Source: Pseudomonas sp. G.S.17 (lineage in GTDB: Bacteria; Pseudomonadota; Gammaproteobacteria; Pseudomonadales; Pseudomonadaceae). Taken from it: a DNA stretch of 64,000 nt. Position 1 is the first letter of the stretch. Every line of letters starts with the position of its first letter. Below the pieces are notes generated by a model. The model searched no databases, was not told the origin of the DNA, and saw only the letters and a list, made by a program, of their open reading frames with translations. The DNA lies in the NCBI RefSeq assembly GCF_038096165.1, contig NZ_CP151076.1, positions 1,426,001-1,490,000 of the forward strand. Reading direction: 5' to 3'. Below are positions 1-9,496 of this stretch, piece by piece. A program made the translations under genes and the position numbers.

Positions 1-300
1 GCGGGAATCCCTGACAGTCATCTTGCCTGTCGACAATCGCCTTGGCTGGGCGATGCACGGCGGCAAACATTAATTATTGTGGGGACAGCGCTGATCAGGT
101 TAGCCCGGATGTGGACAAGAGGCGTGGCAATGCCGAAGGGTAGGGCGGATGCCAGGGAAGTGCGCGAAACATTTCAGGCTGAGTGACTGGCCGATCAGGC
201 TGAGTGCGGGTAGCACGCGGATCGGCGGGGCTGGGTAAGCGGCTCGATTATAGAAAGGCCGCTGCGGGCAGAACAAGGAGGTTTTGCACGCAGCTGCGCT
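1..300. other. Intergenic stretch, no gene seen
   Basis: I see no convincing coding region here. Short open stretches exist but have no ribosome binding site or recognisable protein. The one signal is a leftward sigma-70-like promoter at 247-276, listed separately, which would serve a transcript running off the left edge of the window. Confidence 0.5.
247..276 (-). promoter_or_regulatory. Candidate leftward sigma-70 promoter
   Basis: On the minus strand TTGTTC (271-276) is followed after 18 bases by a perfect TATAAT (247-252). It lies just downstream of the CNNM gene and points out of the window, so its target gene is not visible. The -35 is only a fair match. Confidence 0.4.
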
Positions 301-1548
301 TTAATTGACGGCGCGGGTTGCCGAGTTCTGCCACATCAGCACGCGAGTCACGCGATTGTCTTCGGTTTGCAGGATTTCCAGGCGATACGGCCCGATTTTC
401 AGGCAGACCGAGCTTTCCGGAATGGTTTCCAGAGCCTCGGTCACCAGGCCATTCAAGGTTTTCGGGCCATCGGACGGCAGATGCCAGCCCAAGCTCTTGT
501 TCAGATCGCGGATCGACGCTGCGCCATCAACCACCAGACGGCCATCTGCCTGAGGATGAATGTGCGGGTTGTCGAGAGTCTGTTCGTTTTCGAATTCGCC
601 GACGATTTCTTCGAGAATGTCTTCCAGGCTGACGATGCCCAGCACTTCGCCGTATTCGTCGACCACCACGCCCAGGCGCCGCTGCTGTTTATGAAAATTC
701 AGCAGTTGCAGTTGCAGCGGCGTGCTTTCCGGCACGAAGTACGGCTCATAGCAGGCCGCCAGCAATTGTTCCTTGGTCAGCTCGGCCTTGGGCAGCAGAT
801 GGCTGATCTGGCGCGTATTGAGGACGCCCTGAACCTGATTGATGTCGTTGTGATACACCGGCAGGCGGGTATGCCGGGAAATAATCAGGCGTTCGATGAT
901 GTTTTCGATGGGCTCATCCAGATTGACCCCGTCGACATCGTTGCGCGGTACCAGAATGTCGTTGACGGTGATGCTGTCCAGCGCATGAATCCCGGACAAT
1001 ACCGGTGAACCGCCAGGTTCGTGCTCGTGAACCCCTTCCTGATTGGGGTCCGACAAGGAATCCTGATCATCTTCACGTCGCTGGGCAGGTTTGTTGCGGG
1101 CGTTGAAAGGCAGCACCAGCAGGGTGGCGAGGGTGCTCAATAGCCAGGCCAGCGGCCACATGATCTTCATCGGAATGCTCAACATGCCGTTGGCCAGCTT
1201 GATGATCGCCAATGGATGCCGGACAGCCAGACGGCGCGGTGCGTATTCGGCAAAGACCAGGATCAGGCCGGTGGTGACAAGCCAGGCAACCGTCGGGCCG
1301 TTATCAAGCCAGTACCGCATCGACAGCAGCGTTGCGATCACCACGATAAGGGTTTTGACCAGTGTATTGGTCAGGATCAGGCTGCCGAGCTGGAATTCCA
1401 GTCGCGGCTTGGCCGGGTCGGTTGGGCGAGTGCCGATTCGCAGGGCCTTGACGCGGTGGTGCGCGGCTTCGACGGCCGTGAACAAGGCCGACCAGAGGAT
1501 CAGCAGCGCAACAACACCAAGCATTGGGCCGATGGGCAAGTTATCCAT
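301..1548 (-). CDS. CNNM/CorC-family transporter with CBS domains
   Basis: This is a membrane protein of the HlyC/CorC (CNNM, UPF0053) family, like E. coli YfjD/CorB, linked to magnesium or other divalent-cation export. Seen in the protein: an N-terminal membrane domain (DUF21) with hydrophobic segments over about residues 5-28, 55-80, 88-105 and 125-150; a charged linker; a CBS pair over about residues 195-320 containing the family signature GVVVDEYGEVLG; and a C-terminal CorC_HlyC domain. The ATG at 1546-1548 is preferred over a TTG two codons upstream. It lies 12 bases after ypjD and is probably cotranscribed with it. The same ypjD-yfjD pair sits beside ffh in E. coli, which supports the assignment. 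The transported ion is not shown by sequence. Confidence 0.88.
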   Translation of the reverse strand: MDNLPIGPMLGVVALLILWSALFTAVEAAHHRVKALRIGTRPTDPAKPRLEFQLGSLILTNTLVKTLIVVIATLLSMRYWLDNGPTVAWLVTTGLILVFAEYAPRRLAVRHPLAIIKLANGMLSIPMKIMWPLAWLLSTLATLLVLPFNARNKPAQRREDDQDSLSDPNQEGVHEHEPGGSPVLSGIHALDSITVNDILVPRNDVDGVNLDEPIENIIERLIISRHTRLPVYHNDINQVQGVLNTRQISHLLPKAELTKEQLLAACYEPYFVPESTPLQLQLLNFHKQQRRLGVVVDEYGEVLGIVSLEDILEEIVGEFENEQTLDNPHIHPQADGRLVVDGAASIRDLNKSLGWHLPSDGPKTLNGLVTEALETIPESSVCLKIGPYRLEILQTEDNRVTRVLMWQNSATRAVN

Positions 1549-1560
1549 GATCAACGCCCG

Positions 1561-2373
1561 TCAGATGTGCAGAATGAATTCACGGACCAGCTTGCTGCCG
1601 AAATACGCCAGCATCAGCAGGCAAAAGCCGCCCAGGGTCCAGCGGATGGCCTTGTGTCCGCGCCAGCCCAGACGATTTCGACCCCACAGCAACACACTGA
1701 AGACTATCCAGGCCAGACACGCCAGCAGGGTTTTGTGCACCAGATGCTGGGCGAACAGGTTTTCGACGAACAACCAGCCGGAGATCAGCGAGAGCGACAG
1801 CAGCGACCAGCCGGCCCATAGAAAGCCGAATAACAGGCTTTCCATGGTTTGCAGCGGCGGAAAGTTCTTGATCAGCCCGGACGGATGTTTGTGCTTGAGT
1901 TGATGGTCCTGCACCAGCAACAGCAGCGCCTGGAACATCGCGATGGTGAACATGCCGTAGGCCAGGATCGACAGCAGGATATGGCTGAGAATCCCCGGCT
2001 CCTCGTCAATCGGCTGCACGGTGCCGGTCGGCGCGAACTGCGCCAGCAGTACGGTTGCCAGCCCCAGCGGGAACAGCAGCACCAGCAGGTTTTCCACCGG
2101 AATCCGCACGGTGGCGAGCAGCGTCAGGGCAATCACCGCCACGGCAATCAGGCTGGCGGCGCTGAAGAAGTCCAGGCCAAGCCCGATAGGACGCACCAAT
2201 TGCGAGAAAAGCCCGGTGGCATGCGCGACGACGGCAAGCGTGCCGAGCAGGCAAAGCAGCCGTTTGTCGGCCTTGGTGCCCTGGCTCAGGCGAAGGCCCT
2301 GATAGATGGTCGCAGCGGCATAAAGGCAGGCGGCGGCGAGACTGGGTAGCAGGCTGGGTGGCAAGGGGAACAT
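1561..2373 (-). CDS. YpjD/CcsA-like inner-membrane cytochrome c assembly family protein
   Basis: This is a multi-pass inner-membrane protein related to the CcmC/CcsA/HemX heme-handling family and to E. coli YpjD. About eight hydrophobic segments are visible. The late segments carry the tryptophan- and histidine-containing pattern of the family (WAGWSLLSLSLISGW, then QHLVHKTLLACLAW). The start is placed at ATG 2371-2373 (MFPLPPSLLPSL), which gives 270 residues; the reading frame is open 19 codons further upstream, but those codons add only a non-membrane arginine-rich tail. It is divergent from ffh and heads a two-gene unit with the CNNM gene. Its exact biochemical role is not established. Confidence 0.85.
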   Translation of the reverse strand: MFPLPPSLLPSLAAACLYAAATIYQGLRLSQGTKADKRLLCLLGTLAVVAHATGLFSQLVRPIGLGLDFFSAASLIAVAVIALTLLATVRIPVENLLVLLFPLGLATVLLAQFAPTGTVQPIDEEPGILSHILLSILAYGMFTIAMFQALLLLVQDHQLKHKHPSGLIKNFPPLQTMESLLFGFLWAGWSLLSLSLISGWLFVENLFAQHLVHKTLLACLAWIVFSVLLWGRNRLGWRGHKAIRWTLGGFCLLMLAYFGSKLVREFILHI

Positions 2374-2468
2374 AAATCCTGATGGGCGGGCCCGAAAGGC
2401 GCTGAGTTTCGCATACAACCCGCATTTCACGAAAGACCACAGAGGCAGACTCCGAGCGGAGTCTTCGC

Positions 2469-2474
2469 TATAAT
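2469..2474 (+). promoter_or_regulatory. Candidate -10 element for ffh
   Basis: A TATAAT lies about 100 bases upstream of the ffh start in the ypjD-ffh divergent gap. A good -35 is not evident 16-18 bases upstream. A small palindrome (GACTCCGAGCGGAGTC, 2449-2464) occupies that position and could be an operator or a leader hairpin. Confidence 0.45.
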
Positions 2475-2571
2475 CCGCGACCTGCTCAAGCCGCAGGCTC
2501 GCCGAGCGCCATTTTTAATACGGGCCGGGCCGCATCAACCGGGGTTCGACGAGAGCCTGAAAGGATCGCGC

Positions 2572-3948
2572 ATGTTTGAAAACCTTACCGACCGTCTCTC
2601 GCAGACGCTGCGCCATGTAACTGGCAAGGCCAAGCTGACCGAGGACAACATCAAAGATACCTTGCGCGAAGTGCGGATGGCTTTGCTTGAAGCTGACGTT
2701 GCCTTGCCGGTAGTCAAAGACTTCGTCAACAAGGTCAAGGAGCGCGCTGTCGGCACTGAAGTGTCGCGCAGCCTGACGCCGGGCCAGGCGTTCGTGAAGA
2801 TCGTCCAGGCCGAGCTGGAAGACATGATGGGGGCGGCCAACGAAGAGCTGAGCCTGGCCGTCACGCCTCCGGCGGTAATTCTGATGGCTGGTTTGCAGGG
2901 TGCGGGTAAAACCACCACTGCAGGCAAACTGGCCAAGTTCCTCAAGGAGCGCAAGAAGAAAACCGTCATGGTGGTCTCGGTGGACGTGTATCGTCCTGCG
3001 GCCATCAAACAGCTGGAAACCCTGGCCAATGACATCGGCGTAACGTTCTTCCCGTCCGATATCAGCCAGAAACCGGTCGAGATCGCGCTGGCGGCCATCA
3101 AGGAAGCCAAGCTCAAGTTCATTGATGTCGTGATCGTCGATACCGCCGGTCGTCTGCACATCGATGTCGAGATGATGGGCGAGATCCAGGCGTTGCACGC
3201 TGCGGTCAAGCCGGCTGAAACCCTGTTCGTGGTCGATGCCATGACCGGCCAGGACGCCGCCAATACCGCCAAGGCGTTTGGCGATGCCTTGCCGCTGACC
3301 GGCGTCATCCTGACCAAGGTCGATGGCGACGCACGTGGTGGTGCTGCGCTTTCGGTCCGGGCGATTACCGGCAAGCCAATCAAGTTCATCGGTATGGGCG
3401 AGAAGAGCGACGCGCTCGAGCCGTTCCACCCCGACCGTATCGCTTCGCGAATCCTGGGCATGGGCGACGTGCTCAGTCTCATCGAGCAGGCCGAACAGAC
3501 CCTCGATAAGGACAAGGCCGACAAGCTCGCGAAGAAGCTGAAGAAGGGCAAGGGCTTCGATCTCGAAGACTTCCGCGATCAGCTGCAACAAATGAAGAAC
3601 ATGGGCGGCCTCGGCGGCCTCATGGACAAACTGCCGAGTATCGGCGGTGTGAATCTCTCGCAGATGGGCAATGCCCAGGGCGCGGCAGAGAAACAGTTCA
3701 AGCAGATGGAAGCCATCATCAATTCGATGACCCCGGCCGAACGTCGCGACCCGGAGCTGATCAGCGGTTCGCGCAAGCGTCGCATCGCCATGGGTTCGGG
3801 CACGCAGGTTCAGGACATCGGGCGTCTGATCAAGCAGCACAAGCAGATGCAGAAGATGATGAAGAAATTCTCCGCGAAAGGCGGAATGGCGAAAATGATG
3901 CGCGGCATGGGCGGAATGTTGCCCGGCGGCGGCATGCCGAAGATGTGA
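2572..3948 (+). CDS. ffh: Signal recognition particle protein Ffh
   Basis: This is the SRP54 GTPase that binds signal sequences and 4.5S RNA and docks with FtsY to deliver inner-membrane proteins to the Sec translocon. The 458-residue length is normal. Seen: an N-terminal four-helix N domain (residues 1-85), G1 GLQGAGKTTTAGKLA near residue 105, the DTAGR motif near 190, TKVDGDARGG near 247, and a methionine-rich M domain from about 295 ending in a Met/Gly-rich tail. The ATG at 2572 follows AAAGGATCG. It lies upstream of the rpsP operon in the usual gammaproteobacterial order. Confidence 0.98.
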   Translation: MFENLTDRLSQTLRHVTGKAKLTEDNIKDTLREVRMALLEADVALPVVKDFVNKVKERAVGTEVSRSLTPGQAFVKIVQAELEDMMGAANEELSLAVTPPAVILMAGLQGAGKTTTAGKLAKFLKERKKKTVMVVSVDVYRPAAIKQLETLANDIGVTFFPSDISQKPVEIALAAIKEAKLKFIDVVIVDTAGRLHIDVEMMGEIQALHAAVKPAETLFVVDAMTGQDAANTAKAFGDALPLTGVILTKVDGDARGGAALSVRAITGKPIKFIGMGEKSDALEPFHPDRIASRILGMGDVLSLIEQAEQTLDKDKADKLAKKLKKGKGFDLEDFRDQLQQMKNMGGLGGLMDKLPSIGGVNLSQMGNAQGAAEKQFKQMEAIINSMTPAERRDPELISGSRKRRIAMGSGTQVQDIGRLIKQHKQMQKMMKKFSAKGGMAKMMRGMGGMLPGGGMPKM

Positions 3949-4096
3949 TTACGTCGCGCGCAAGTTCGTTTGCGCGCAGCTCGCCGGGGGGCAACCTCCG
4001 GCAAAACACCCGTCTGGCGGGTGTCTATCCGCCGTCGAAATCGACGGCTCCATAGCAAATCTTGATGGCATGCCGATAGGCGCCGGAAAAAGACAT

Positions 4097-4124
4097 TTGC
4101 AAAAGTCCGGATATTCCTTAGAAT
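4097..4124 (+). promoter_or_regulatory. Promoter of the rpsP-rimM-trmD-rplS operon
   Basis: TTGCAA (4097-4102) and TAGAAT (4119-4124) are separated by 16 bases, about 75 bases upstream of the rpsP start. The position is right for the ribosomal-protein operon. The rest of the ffh-rpsP gap (3949-4096) holds GC-rich inverted repeats but no gene. Confidence 0.6.
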
Positions 4125-4196
4125 ATGCGGCCTTTCGGGCACCTATGCCCGCTGTGCATCTTAGATTTGCAGCACCGACTACAGGAACGATGTTCA

Positions 4197-4454
4197 ATGC
4201 TAACCATCCGTCTTGCCCTTGGCGGCTCCAAAAAGCGCCCGTTTTACCACCTCACTGTTACCGATAGCCGCAATGCGCGCGACGGTTCACACAAAGAGCA
4301 AATTGGCTTCTTCAACCCGGTTGCCCGTGGTCAGGAAGTTCGTTTGTCCGTGAACGACGAGCGTCTGGCTTACTGGATGAGCGTGGGTGCACAAACATCC
4401 GAGCGCGTTGCTCAGCTGTTGAAAGAACGAGCCAAGACTCAGGTCGCGGCCTGA
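4197..4454 (+). CDS. rpsP: 30S ribosomal protein S16
   Basis: This is the small-subunit protein S16, needed for 30S assembly. The 85-residue product begins [19 protein letters not shown], the conserved N-terminus of the family. The ATG at 4197 follows an AGGAACG ribosome binding site; the open frame extends upstream to 4125, but that part has no homology to S16. It is the first gene of the rpsP-rimM-trmD-rplS operon; the next gene begins 5 bases after its stop codon. Confidence 0.97.
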   Translation: MLTIRLALGGSKKRPFYHLTVTDSRNARDGSHKEQIGFFNPVARGQEVRLSVNDERLAYWMSVGAQTSERVAQLLKERAKTQVAA

Positions 4455-4459
4455 GCAAT

Positions 4460-4996
4460 ATGAACGCGACGCCAGCTGTTGCCGACGATTTGATCGTCAT
4501 TGGCAAGATTTACTCTATTCATGGCGTTCGCGGCGAAGTGAAGGTCTTTTCCTTTACTGATCCGATTGGAAACCTGTTGGATTACAAAACCTGGACGCTT
4601 CGGCGCGAAGGCAGCGTTAAACAGGTAGAGCTGGTCAGCGGACGCTTGCAAAACAAGTTCCTGGTCGCAAAGCTCAAAGGTCTCGATGATCGTGAAGAAG
4701 CCCGTCTTCTATCCGGTTACGAAATCTGTGTGCCACGCAACCTGTTCCCTGATCTGACCGACGGCGAGTACTACTGGTACCAGCTGGAAGGTTTGAAGGT
4801 TATCGACACTCTTGGGCAATTGTTCGGGAAAATCGATCATCTTCTGGAAACCGGCTCGAACGATGTAATGGTGGTCAAACCCTGCGCAGGCAGCCTGGAT
4901 GATCGCGAACGCCTGTTGCCCTATACGGAGCAATGTGTGTTGGCAATCGACCTGAGTGCCGGCGAGATGAAGGTGGATTGGGATGCGGACTTCTAA
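4460..4996 (+). CDS. rimM: Ribosome maturation factor RimM
   Basis: RimM binds S19 and helps mature the head of the 30S subunit. The protein is 178 residues. The N-terminal RimM domain starts near residue 12 ([18 protein letters not shown]), and the C-terminal PRC-barrel-like domain contains [13 protein letters not shown]. It starts just after rpsP and ends 5 bases before trmD, so it is translated from the same message. Confidence 0.97.
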   Translation: MNATPAVADDLIVIGKIYSIHGVRGEVKVFSFTDPIGNLLDYKTWTLRREGSVKQVELVSGRLQNKFLVAKLKGLDDREEARLLSGYEICVPRNLFPDLTDGEYYWYQLEGLKVIDTLGQLFGKIDHLLETGSNDVMVVKPCAGSLDDRERLLPYTEQCVLAIDLSAGEMKVDWDADF

Positions 4997-5001
4997 GCGC
5001 C

Positions 5002-5754
5002 ATGGCTAGCCTGCGCATAGAAGTGATCAGTCTGTTCCCCGAGATGTTTTCCGCCATCAGCGAATACGGCATAACCAGCCGAGCGGTGAAACAAGGGCTG
5101 TTGCAGCTCACTTGTTGGAATCCGCGGGACTACACCACGGATCGACATCACACTGTGGATGATCGCCCATTTGGCGGTGGTCCGGGCATGGTGATGAAGA
5201 TCAAGCCCCTTGAAGATGCTCTGGTTCAGGCCAGGCAAGCGGCAGGGGAAGCGGCGAAGGTAATTTACCTGTCGCCACAAGGCCGCCAACTGAATCAGTC
5301 TGCTGTACGCGAACTGGCACAGGAGGAAGCGATTATCCTCATCGCCGGTCGTTATGAAGGCATTGACGAGCGTTTCATTGAAGCTCATGTCGATGAAGAG
5401 TGGTCGATTGGTGACTATGTACTGTCTGGCGGCGAGCTGCCGGCAATGGTGCTGATCGACGCGGTTACGCGGCTGCTGCCTGGAGCTTTAGGGCATGCGG
5501 ACTCCGCGGAGGAAGACTCCTTCACGGATGGTCTGCTGGATTGCCCGCATTACACCCGACCGGAGGTGTATGTGGATCAGCGTGTTCCCGACGTGTTGCT
5601 TAGTGGCAATCACGCACATATCCGGCGTTGGCGTTTACAGCAGTCCCTTGGGCGGACCTATGAACGACGCGCCGATCTTCTGGAAAGCCGCTCGCTTTCT
5701 GGAGAAGAGAAGAAGCTGCTGGCGGAATACATCCGTGAGCGGGACGATAGTTAA
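5002..5754 (+). CDS. trmD: tRNA (guanine-N1)-methyltransferase TrmD
   Basis: TrmD methylates G37 of tRNAs to m1G using S-adenosylmethionine and so prevents +1 frameshifting. The 250-residue protein begins [16 protein letters not shown]. It carries the SPOUT trefoil-knot motifs [18 protein letters not shown] and the [11 protein letters not shown] block. The ATG at 5002, five bases after the rimM stop, is chosen over the in-frame codon at 4933 because the family N-terminus begins there. It is the third gene of the S16 operon. Confidence 0.97.
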   Translation: MASLRIEVISLFPEMFSAISEYGITSRAVKQGLLQLTCWNPRDYTTDRHHTVDDRPFGGGPGMVMKIKPLEDALVQARQAAGEAAKVIYLSPQGRQLNQSAVRELAQEEAIILIAGRYEGIDERFIEAHVDEEWSIGDYVLSGGELPAMVLIDAVTRLLPGALGHADSAEEDSFTDGLLDCPHYTRPEVYVDQRVPDVLLSGNHAHIRRWRLQQSLGRTYERRADLLESRSLSGEEKKLLAEYIRERDDS

Positions 5755-5797
5755 CGTATCGATGGTCGATCCAGATGGATCACCTTAGGAGCACAGC

Positions 5798-6148
5798 ATG
5801 ACTAACAAAATCATTCTTGCACTCGAAGCAGAGCAGATGACGAAAGAGATCCCTACCTTTGCCCCGGGCGACACTGTTGTCGTTCAGGTGAAAGTGAAGG
5901 AAGGCGACCGTGCGCGTCTGCAAGCGTTCGAGGGCGTAGTAATTGCCAAGCGTAACCGTGGCGTGAACAGTGCTTTCACTGTTCGTAAAATCTCCAACGG
6001 TGTTGGCGTTGAGCGTACTTTCCAGACTTACAGCCCGCAAATCGACAGCATGGCTGTGAAACGTCGCGGTGACGTTCGCAAAGCCAAACTGTACTACCTG
6101 CGTGACCTGTCCGGTAAAGCAGCTCGCATCAAGGAAAAACTGGCTTAA
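5798..6148 (+). CDS. rplS: 50S ribosomal protein L19
   Basis: This is the large-subunit protein L19, located at the 30S-50S interface. The 116-residue length is normal, and the conserved segments [16 protein letters not shown] and [13 protein letters not shown] are present. The ATG follows a strong AGGAG ribosome binding site at 5787-5791. It is the last gene of the operon and is followed by an intrinsic terminator. Confidence 0.98.
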   Translation: MTNKIILALEAEQMTKEIPTFAPGDTVVVQVKVKEGDRARLQAFEGVVIAKRNRGVNSAFTVRKISNGVGVERTFQTYSPQIDSMAVKRRGDVRKAKLYYLRDLSGKAARIKEKLA

Positions 6149-6165
6149 GTCCAGCAATCCGATGC

Positions 6166-6196
6166 AAAAAAAAGCAGCCTTCGGGCTGCTTTTTTG
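6166..6196 (+). terminator. Rho-independent terminator of the rplS operon
   Basis: AGCAGCC-TTCG-GGCTGCT is followed by a run of six T and preceded by a run of A. This is a strong, possibly bidirectional terminator 18 bases after rplS. Confidence 0.92.
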
Positions 6197-6263
6197 TGTC
6201 CGGGATTTTATTGTCCGTGTTCAATAGCGGTCTTTCGCGAAACAGCACAAGTGCCCATCACCT

Positions 6264-7160
6264 ATGTCTGCAATCGACCATCCGCTGATTGACCGTTTTC
6301 TCGACGCCCTGTGGCTGGAGAAGGGGCTTTCGGACAATACCCGCGATGCTTATCGCAGCGATCTGGCCTTGTTCAATGGCTGGCTTGAAGAGCGGGGCGT
6401 GGGCCTGATCAGCGTCGGGCGCGAAGCTATTCTGGATCATCTGGCCTGGCGCGTGGATCAGGCGTACAAACCGCGTTCGACGGCACGCTTTCTGTCCGGT
6501 GTACGCGGTTTCTATCGCTATTTGCTGCGCGAGAAACTGATCCAGATTGATCCGACATTGCAAATCGACATGCCGCAGCTGGGCAGGCCCTTGCCCAAGT
6601 CGCTGTCCGAAGCCGATGTCGAAGCCTTGTTGGCGGCGCCTGATCTGAGCGAGGCCATTGGCCAGCGGGATCGCGCGATGCTTGAAGTCCTGTACGCCTG
6701 CGGTCTGCGGGTCACCGAATTGATCAGCCTCACGCTGGAGCAGGTCAACCTGCGCCAAGGCGTGTTGCGGGTCATGGGCAAAGGCAGCAAGGAACGGCTG
6801 GTGCCCATGGGTGAAGAGGCTATCGTCTGGATCGAACGCTACATGCGCGGTGCTCGCGATGAGCTGCTGGGCGGGCGTCCCAGCGATGTGTTGTTCCCCA
6901 GTTTGCGAGGCGAACAGATGACGCGTCAGACGTTCTGGCATCGCATCAAGCATCAGGCTGCGGTGGCTGGTATCGGCAAGTCACTGTCGCCACATACCTT
7001 GCGCCATGCGTTCGCGACCCATTTACTCAACCATGGCGCAGACCTGCGCGTGGTGCAGATGCTGTTGGGCCACAGCGATCTGTCGACCACGCAGATTTAC
7101 ACCCATGTCGCCCGTGCCCGCTTGCAGGACATGCACGCCAAGCATCACCCGCGCGGCTAA
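6264..7160 (+). CDS. xerD: Site-specific tyrosine recombinase XerD
   Basis: XerD works with XerC at the dif site to resolve chromosome dimers, under FtsK control. The protein is 298 residues, the standard length. It has an N-terminal SAM-like core-binding domain (residues 5-90) and a C-terminal catalytic domain with the first arginine in CGLRVTELISL, the box-II motif HTLRHAFATHLL and the tyrosine in STTQIYTHV. It lies upstream of dsbC, as in many gammaproteobacteria (xerD-dsbC-recJ in E. coli). XerD is preferred to XerC on this context. Confidence 0.95.
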   Translation: MSAIDHPLIDRFLDALWLEKGLSDNTRDAYRSDLALFNGWLEERGVGLISVGREAILDHLAWRVDQAYKPRSTARFLSGVRGFYRYLLREKLIQIDPTLQIDMPQLGRPLPKSLSEADVEALLAAPDLSEAIGQRDRAMLEVLYACGLRVTELISLTLEQVNLRQGVLRVMGKGSKERLVPMGEEAIVWIERYMRGARDELLGGRPSDVLFPSLRGEQMTRQTFWHRIKHQAAVAGIGKSLSPHTLRHAFATHLLNHGADLRVVQMLLGHSDLSTTQIYTHVARARLQDMHAKHHPRG

Positions 7161-7310
7161 AGGTATCAATGGCAGGAATTGCCCGATATCCGGCATCGGT
7201 CCGGGTCGGTGTTGCAGGGCTTATGTGATAGTCTTTGCCGGTTTCGCAAATGGATGCTGGCACCCGCTGTTTTCAGCGCCGCCCATTTGCCCACCGCCCG
7301 AGGAGTTTTC

Positions 7311-8051
7311 ATGCGCGTGACCCAGATTTTCGCCGCCGCAGTCATTGCGCTGGCCAGTACCTTCAGCCTGTTCGCTCAGGCTGATGCACCCGCCGAACAA
7401 GCCATCCGCAAGACGCTGGATTCACTCAAGCTGGAATTGCCGGTCGAAAGCATTGCGGCCAGCCCGCTGAACGGCCTTTACGAAGTCAAGCTCAAGGGCG
7501 GACGCGTGCTGTATGCCAGCGGCGACGGACAGTTCGTCATGCAGGGTTACCTGTTCCAGATCCAGGACGGCAAACCGGTCAACCTGACCGAGAAAACCGA
7601 GCGCCTGGCGATTTCCAAAACCATCAACGGCATTCCGACCGCTGAAATGGTGGTCTACCCGGCCATTGGCGAAACCAAATCGCACATCACCGTATTTACT
7701 GACACCACGTGCCCCTATTGCCACAAGCTGCATGCCGAAGTGCCGCAGCTGAACAAAATGGGTATCGAAGTCCGCTATGTTGCTTTCCCGCGTCAGGGCC
7801 TGGGTTCGCCCGGCGATGAGCAACTGCAGGCAGTCTGGTGCTCCAAGGATCGCAAGGGCGCCATGGACCGTATGGTCGATGGCAAGAACATCCAGGCGCC
7901 TAAATGCGCCAACCCTGTGACCAAGCAATTCGAAATGGGCCAGTCGATCGGTGTCAACGGCACACCGGCCATCGTCCTGGCTGACGGTCAACTGATCCCG
8001 GGCTACCAGCCTGCGGCGCAAGTGGCCAAACTGGCGCTCGGCGCCGAATAA
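7311..8051 (+). CDS. dsbC: Periplasmic disulfide isomerase DsbC
   Basis: DsbC is a thiol:disulfide interchange protein that reshuffles wrong disulfides in the periplasm and is kept reduced by DsbD. The chosen ATG at 7311, behind a GAGGAG ribosome binding site, gives 246 residues with a clear signal peptide (hydrophobic core up to about residue 21, then QADAPAEQ). An N-terminal dimerisation domain precedes the thioredoxin fold with the active-site CPYC in TTCPYCHKLH. A second cysteine pair (VWCSKD, PKCANP) matches the structural disulfide of DsbC. Confidence 0.95.
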   Translation: MRVTQIFAAAVIALASTFSLFAQADAPAEQAIRKTLDSLKLELPVESIAASPLNGLYEVKLKGGRVLYASGDGQFVMQGYLFQIQDGKPVNLTEKTERLAISKTINGIPTAEMVVYPAIGETKSHITVFTDTTCPYCHKLHAEVPQLNKMGIEVRYVAFPRQGLGSPGDEQLQAVWCSKDRKGAMDRMVDGKNIQAPKCANPVTKQFEMGQSIGVNGTPAIVLADGQLIPGYQPAAQVAKLALGAE

Positions 8052-8120
8052 TCCAGCGTCATCAAGGTTTCCTTGAAGACCGTGGGGCGACAGCTGTCAG
8101 TGTCGTCCCGTTAAATTGAG

Positions 8121-8147
8121 AGCCGCATGGTGACGTGCGGCTGTTTT
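8121..8147 (+). terminator. Candidate terminator after dsbC
   Basis: AGCCGCA and TGCGGCT form a stem at 8121-8127 and 8136-8142, followed by TGTTTT. The T-run is short, so termination may be partial and allow read-through into hom. Confidence 0.5.
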
Positions 8148-8189
8148 CCACGGCCAGCCTCGAGTTGGCCGTTTTACGGGGAGTTCATA

Positions 8190-9494
8190 GTGAAACCGGT
8201 CAAAGTAGGCATCTGTGGGCTAGGTACTGTCGGTGGCGGTACCTTCAACGTACTTCAGCGTAACGCCGAGGAGATTGCCCGCCGCGCCGGGCGTGGAATC
8301 GAAGTGGCACAAATTGCCATGCGTACGCCGAACCCCAACTGCCAGATTACCGGTACCTCGACCACCAGCGATGTATTCGCGGTGGCAACCAACCCTGAAA
8401 TCGATATCGTCATCGAGCTGATCGGCGGCTATACCATAGCCCGGGATCTGGTCCTCAAAGCCATTGAAAATGGCAAGCACGTCGTCACTGCCAACAAGGC
8501 GCTGATTGCCGTGCACGGTAACGAGATTTTCGCCAAGGCGCGCGAGAAGGGCGTCATCGTCGCGTTCGAAGCGGCAGTGGCGGGCGGTATTCCGGTGATC
8601 AAGGCAATCCGTGAAGGTCTGTCGGCAAACCGTATCAATTGGGTGGCCGGGATCATCAACGGCACGGGCAACTTCATCCTCACTGAAATGCGTGAAAAAG
8701 GTCGTACGTTCCCGGACGTCCTGGCCGAAGCTCAGGCGCTGGGTTATGCCGAAGCCGATCCGACCTTCGACGTCGAAGGCATCGATGCCGCGCACAAGCT
8801 GACCATCCTGGCTTCCATTGCGTTCGGTATCCCGCTGCAGTTCGATAAGGCTTACACCGAAGGCATCACCAAGCTGACCACCGCCGACGTGAATTACGCC
8901 GAAGCACTTGGCTATCGCATCAAGCACCTGGGCGTTGCGCGCAGCACTGCCGCCGGCATCGAGTTGCGTGTCCACCCGACGCTGATCCCGGCTGATCGAC
9001 TGATCGCCAACGTCAACGGCGTGATGAACGCGGTGATGGTCAATGGCGACGCTGCGGGTTCGACGCTGTTCTACGGCGCCGGTGCCGGCATGGAGCCTAC
9101 GGCTTCGTCGGTGATCGCTGATCTGGTGGACGTCGTGCGCGCCATGACTTCCGATCCGGAGAATCGCGTGCCGCACCTGGCCTTCCAGCCGGACTCGCTT
9201 TCCGCGCATCCGATCCTGCCAATCGAAGCCTGCGAAAGCGCGTACTACCTGCGAATCCAGGCCAAGGACCATCCAGGCGTGCTGGCGCAAGTGGCGAGTA
9301 TTCTGTCGGAGCGCGGCATCAACATCGAATCCATCATGCAGAAGGAAGTCGAAGAGCATGACGGCCTGGTACCGATGATTCTGTTGACCCATCGTGTGAT
9401 TGAGCAGCGCATGAATGACGCGATCCAGGCACTGGAAGCGTTGCAGGATGTGGTGGGGCCGGTGGTCCGGATCCGCGTAGAACATCTCAATTAA
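8190..9494 (+). CDS. hom: Homoserine dehydrogenase
   Basis: This NAD(P)H-dependent enzyme reduces aspartate semialdehyde to homoserine in the threonine/methionine branch. The GTG at 8190 behind GGGGAG is chosen over an upstream in-frame codon at 8127. It gives 434 residues starting VKPVKVGICGLGTVGGG with the Rossmann glycines. The catalytic domain contains NGTGNFILTEM and GYAEADPTFDVEG. A C-terminal ACT domain (about residues 350-425, YYLRIQAKDHPGVLAQV) suggests feedback control by threonine. It is followed by thrC in the same direction. Confidence 0.97.
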   Translation: MKPVKVGICGLGTVGGGTFNVLQRNAEEIARRAGRGIEVAQIAMRTPNPNCQITGTSTTSDVFAVATNPEIDIVIELIGGYTIARDLVLKAIENGKHVVTANKALIAVHGNEIFAKAREKGVIVAFEAAVAGGIPVIKAIREGLSANRINWVAGIINGTGNFILTEMREKGRTFPDVLAEAQALGYAEADPTFDVEGIDAAHKLTILASIAFGIPLQFDKAYTEGITKLTTADVNYAEALGYRIKHLGVARSTAAGIELRVHPTLIPADRLIANVNGVMNAVMVNGDAAGSTLFYGAGAGMEPTASSVIADLVDVVRAMTSDPENRVPHLAFQPDSLSAHPILPIEACESAYYLRIQAKDHPGVLAQVASILSERGINIESIMQKEVEEHDGLVPMILLTHRVIEQRMNDAIQALEALQDVVGPVVRIRVEHLN

Positions 9495-9496
9495 TT

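Noticed and set aside
2515..3840. A 441-codon antisense frame in ffh
   Set aside because: Complement of the conserved ffh gene; no independent signals.
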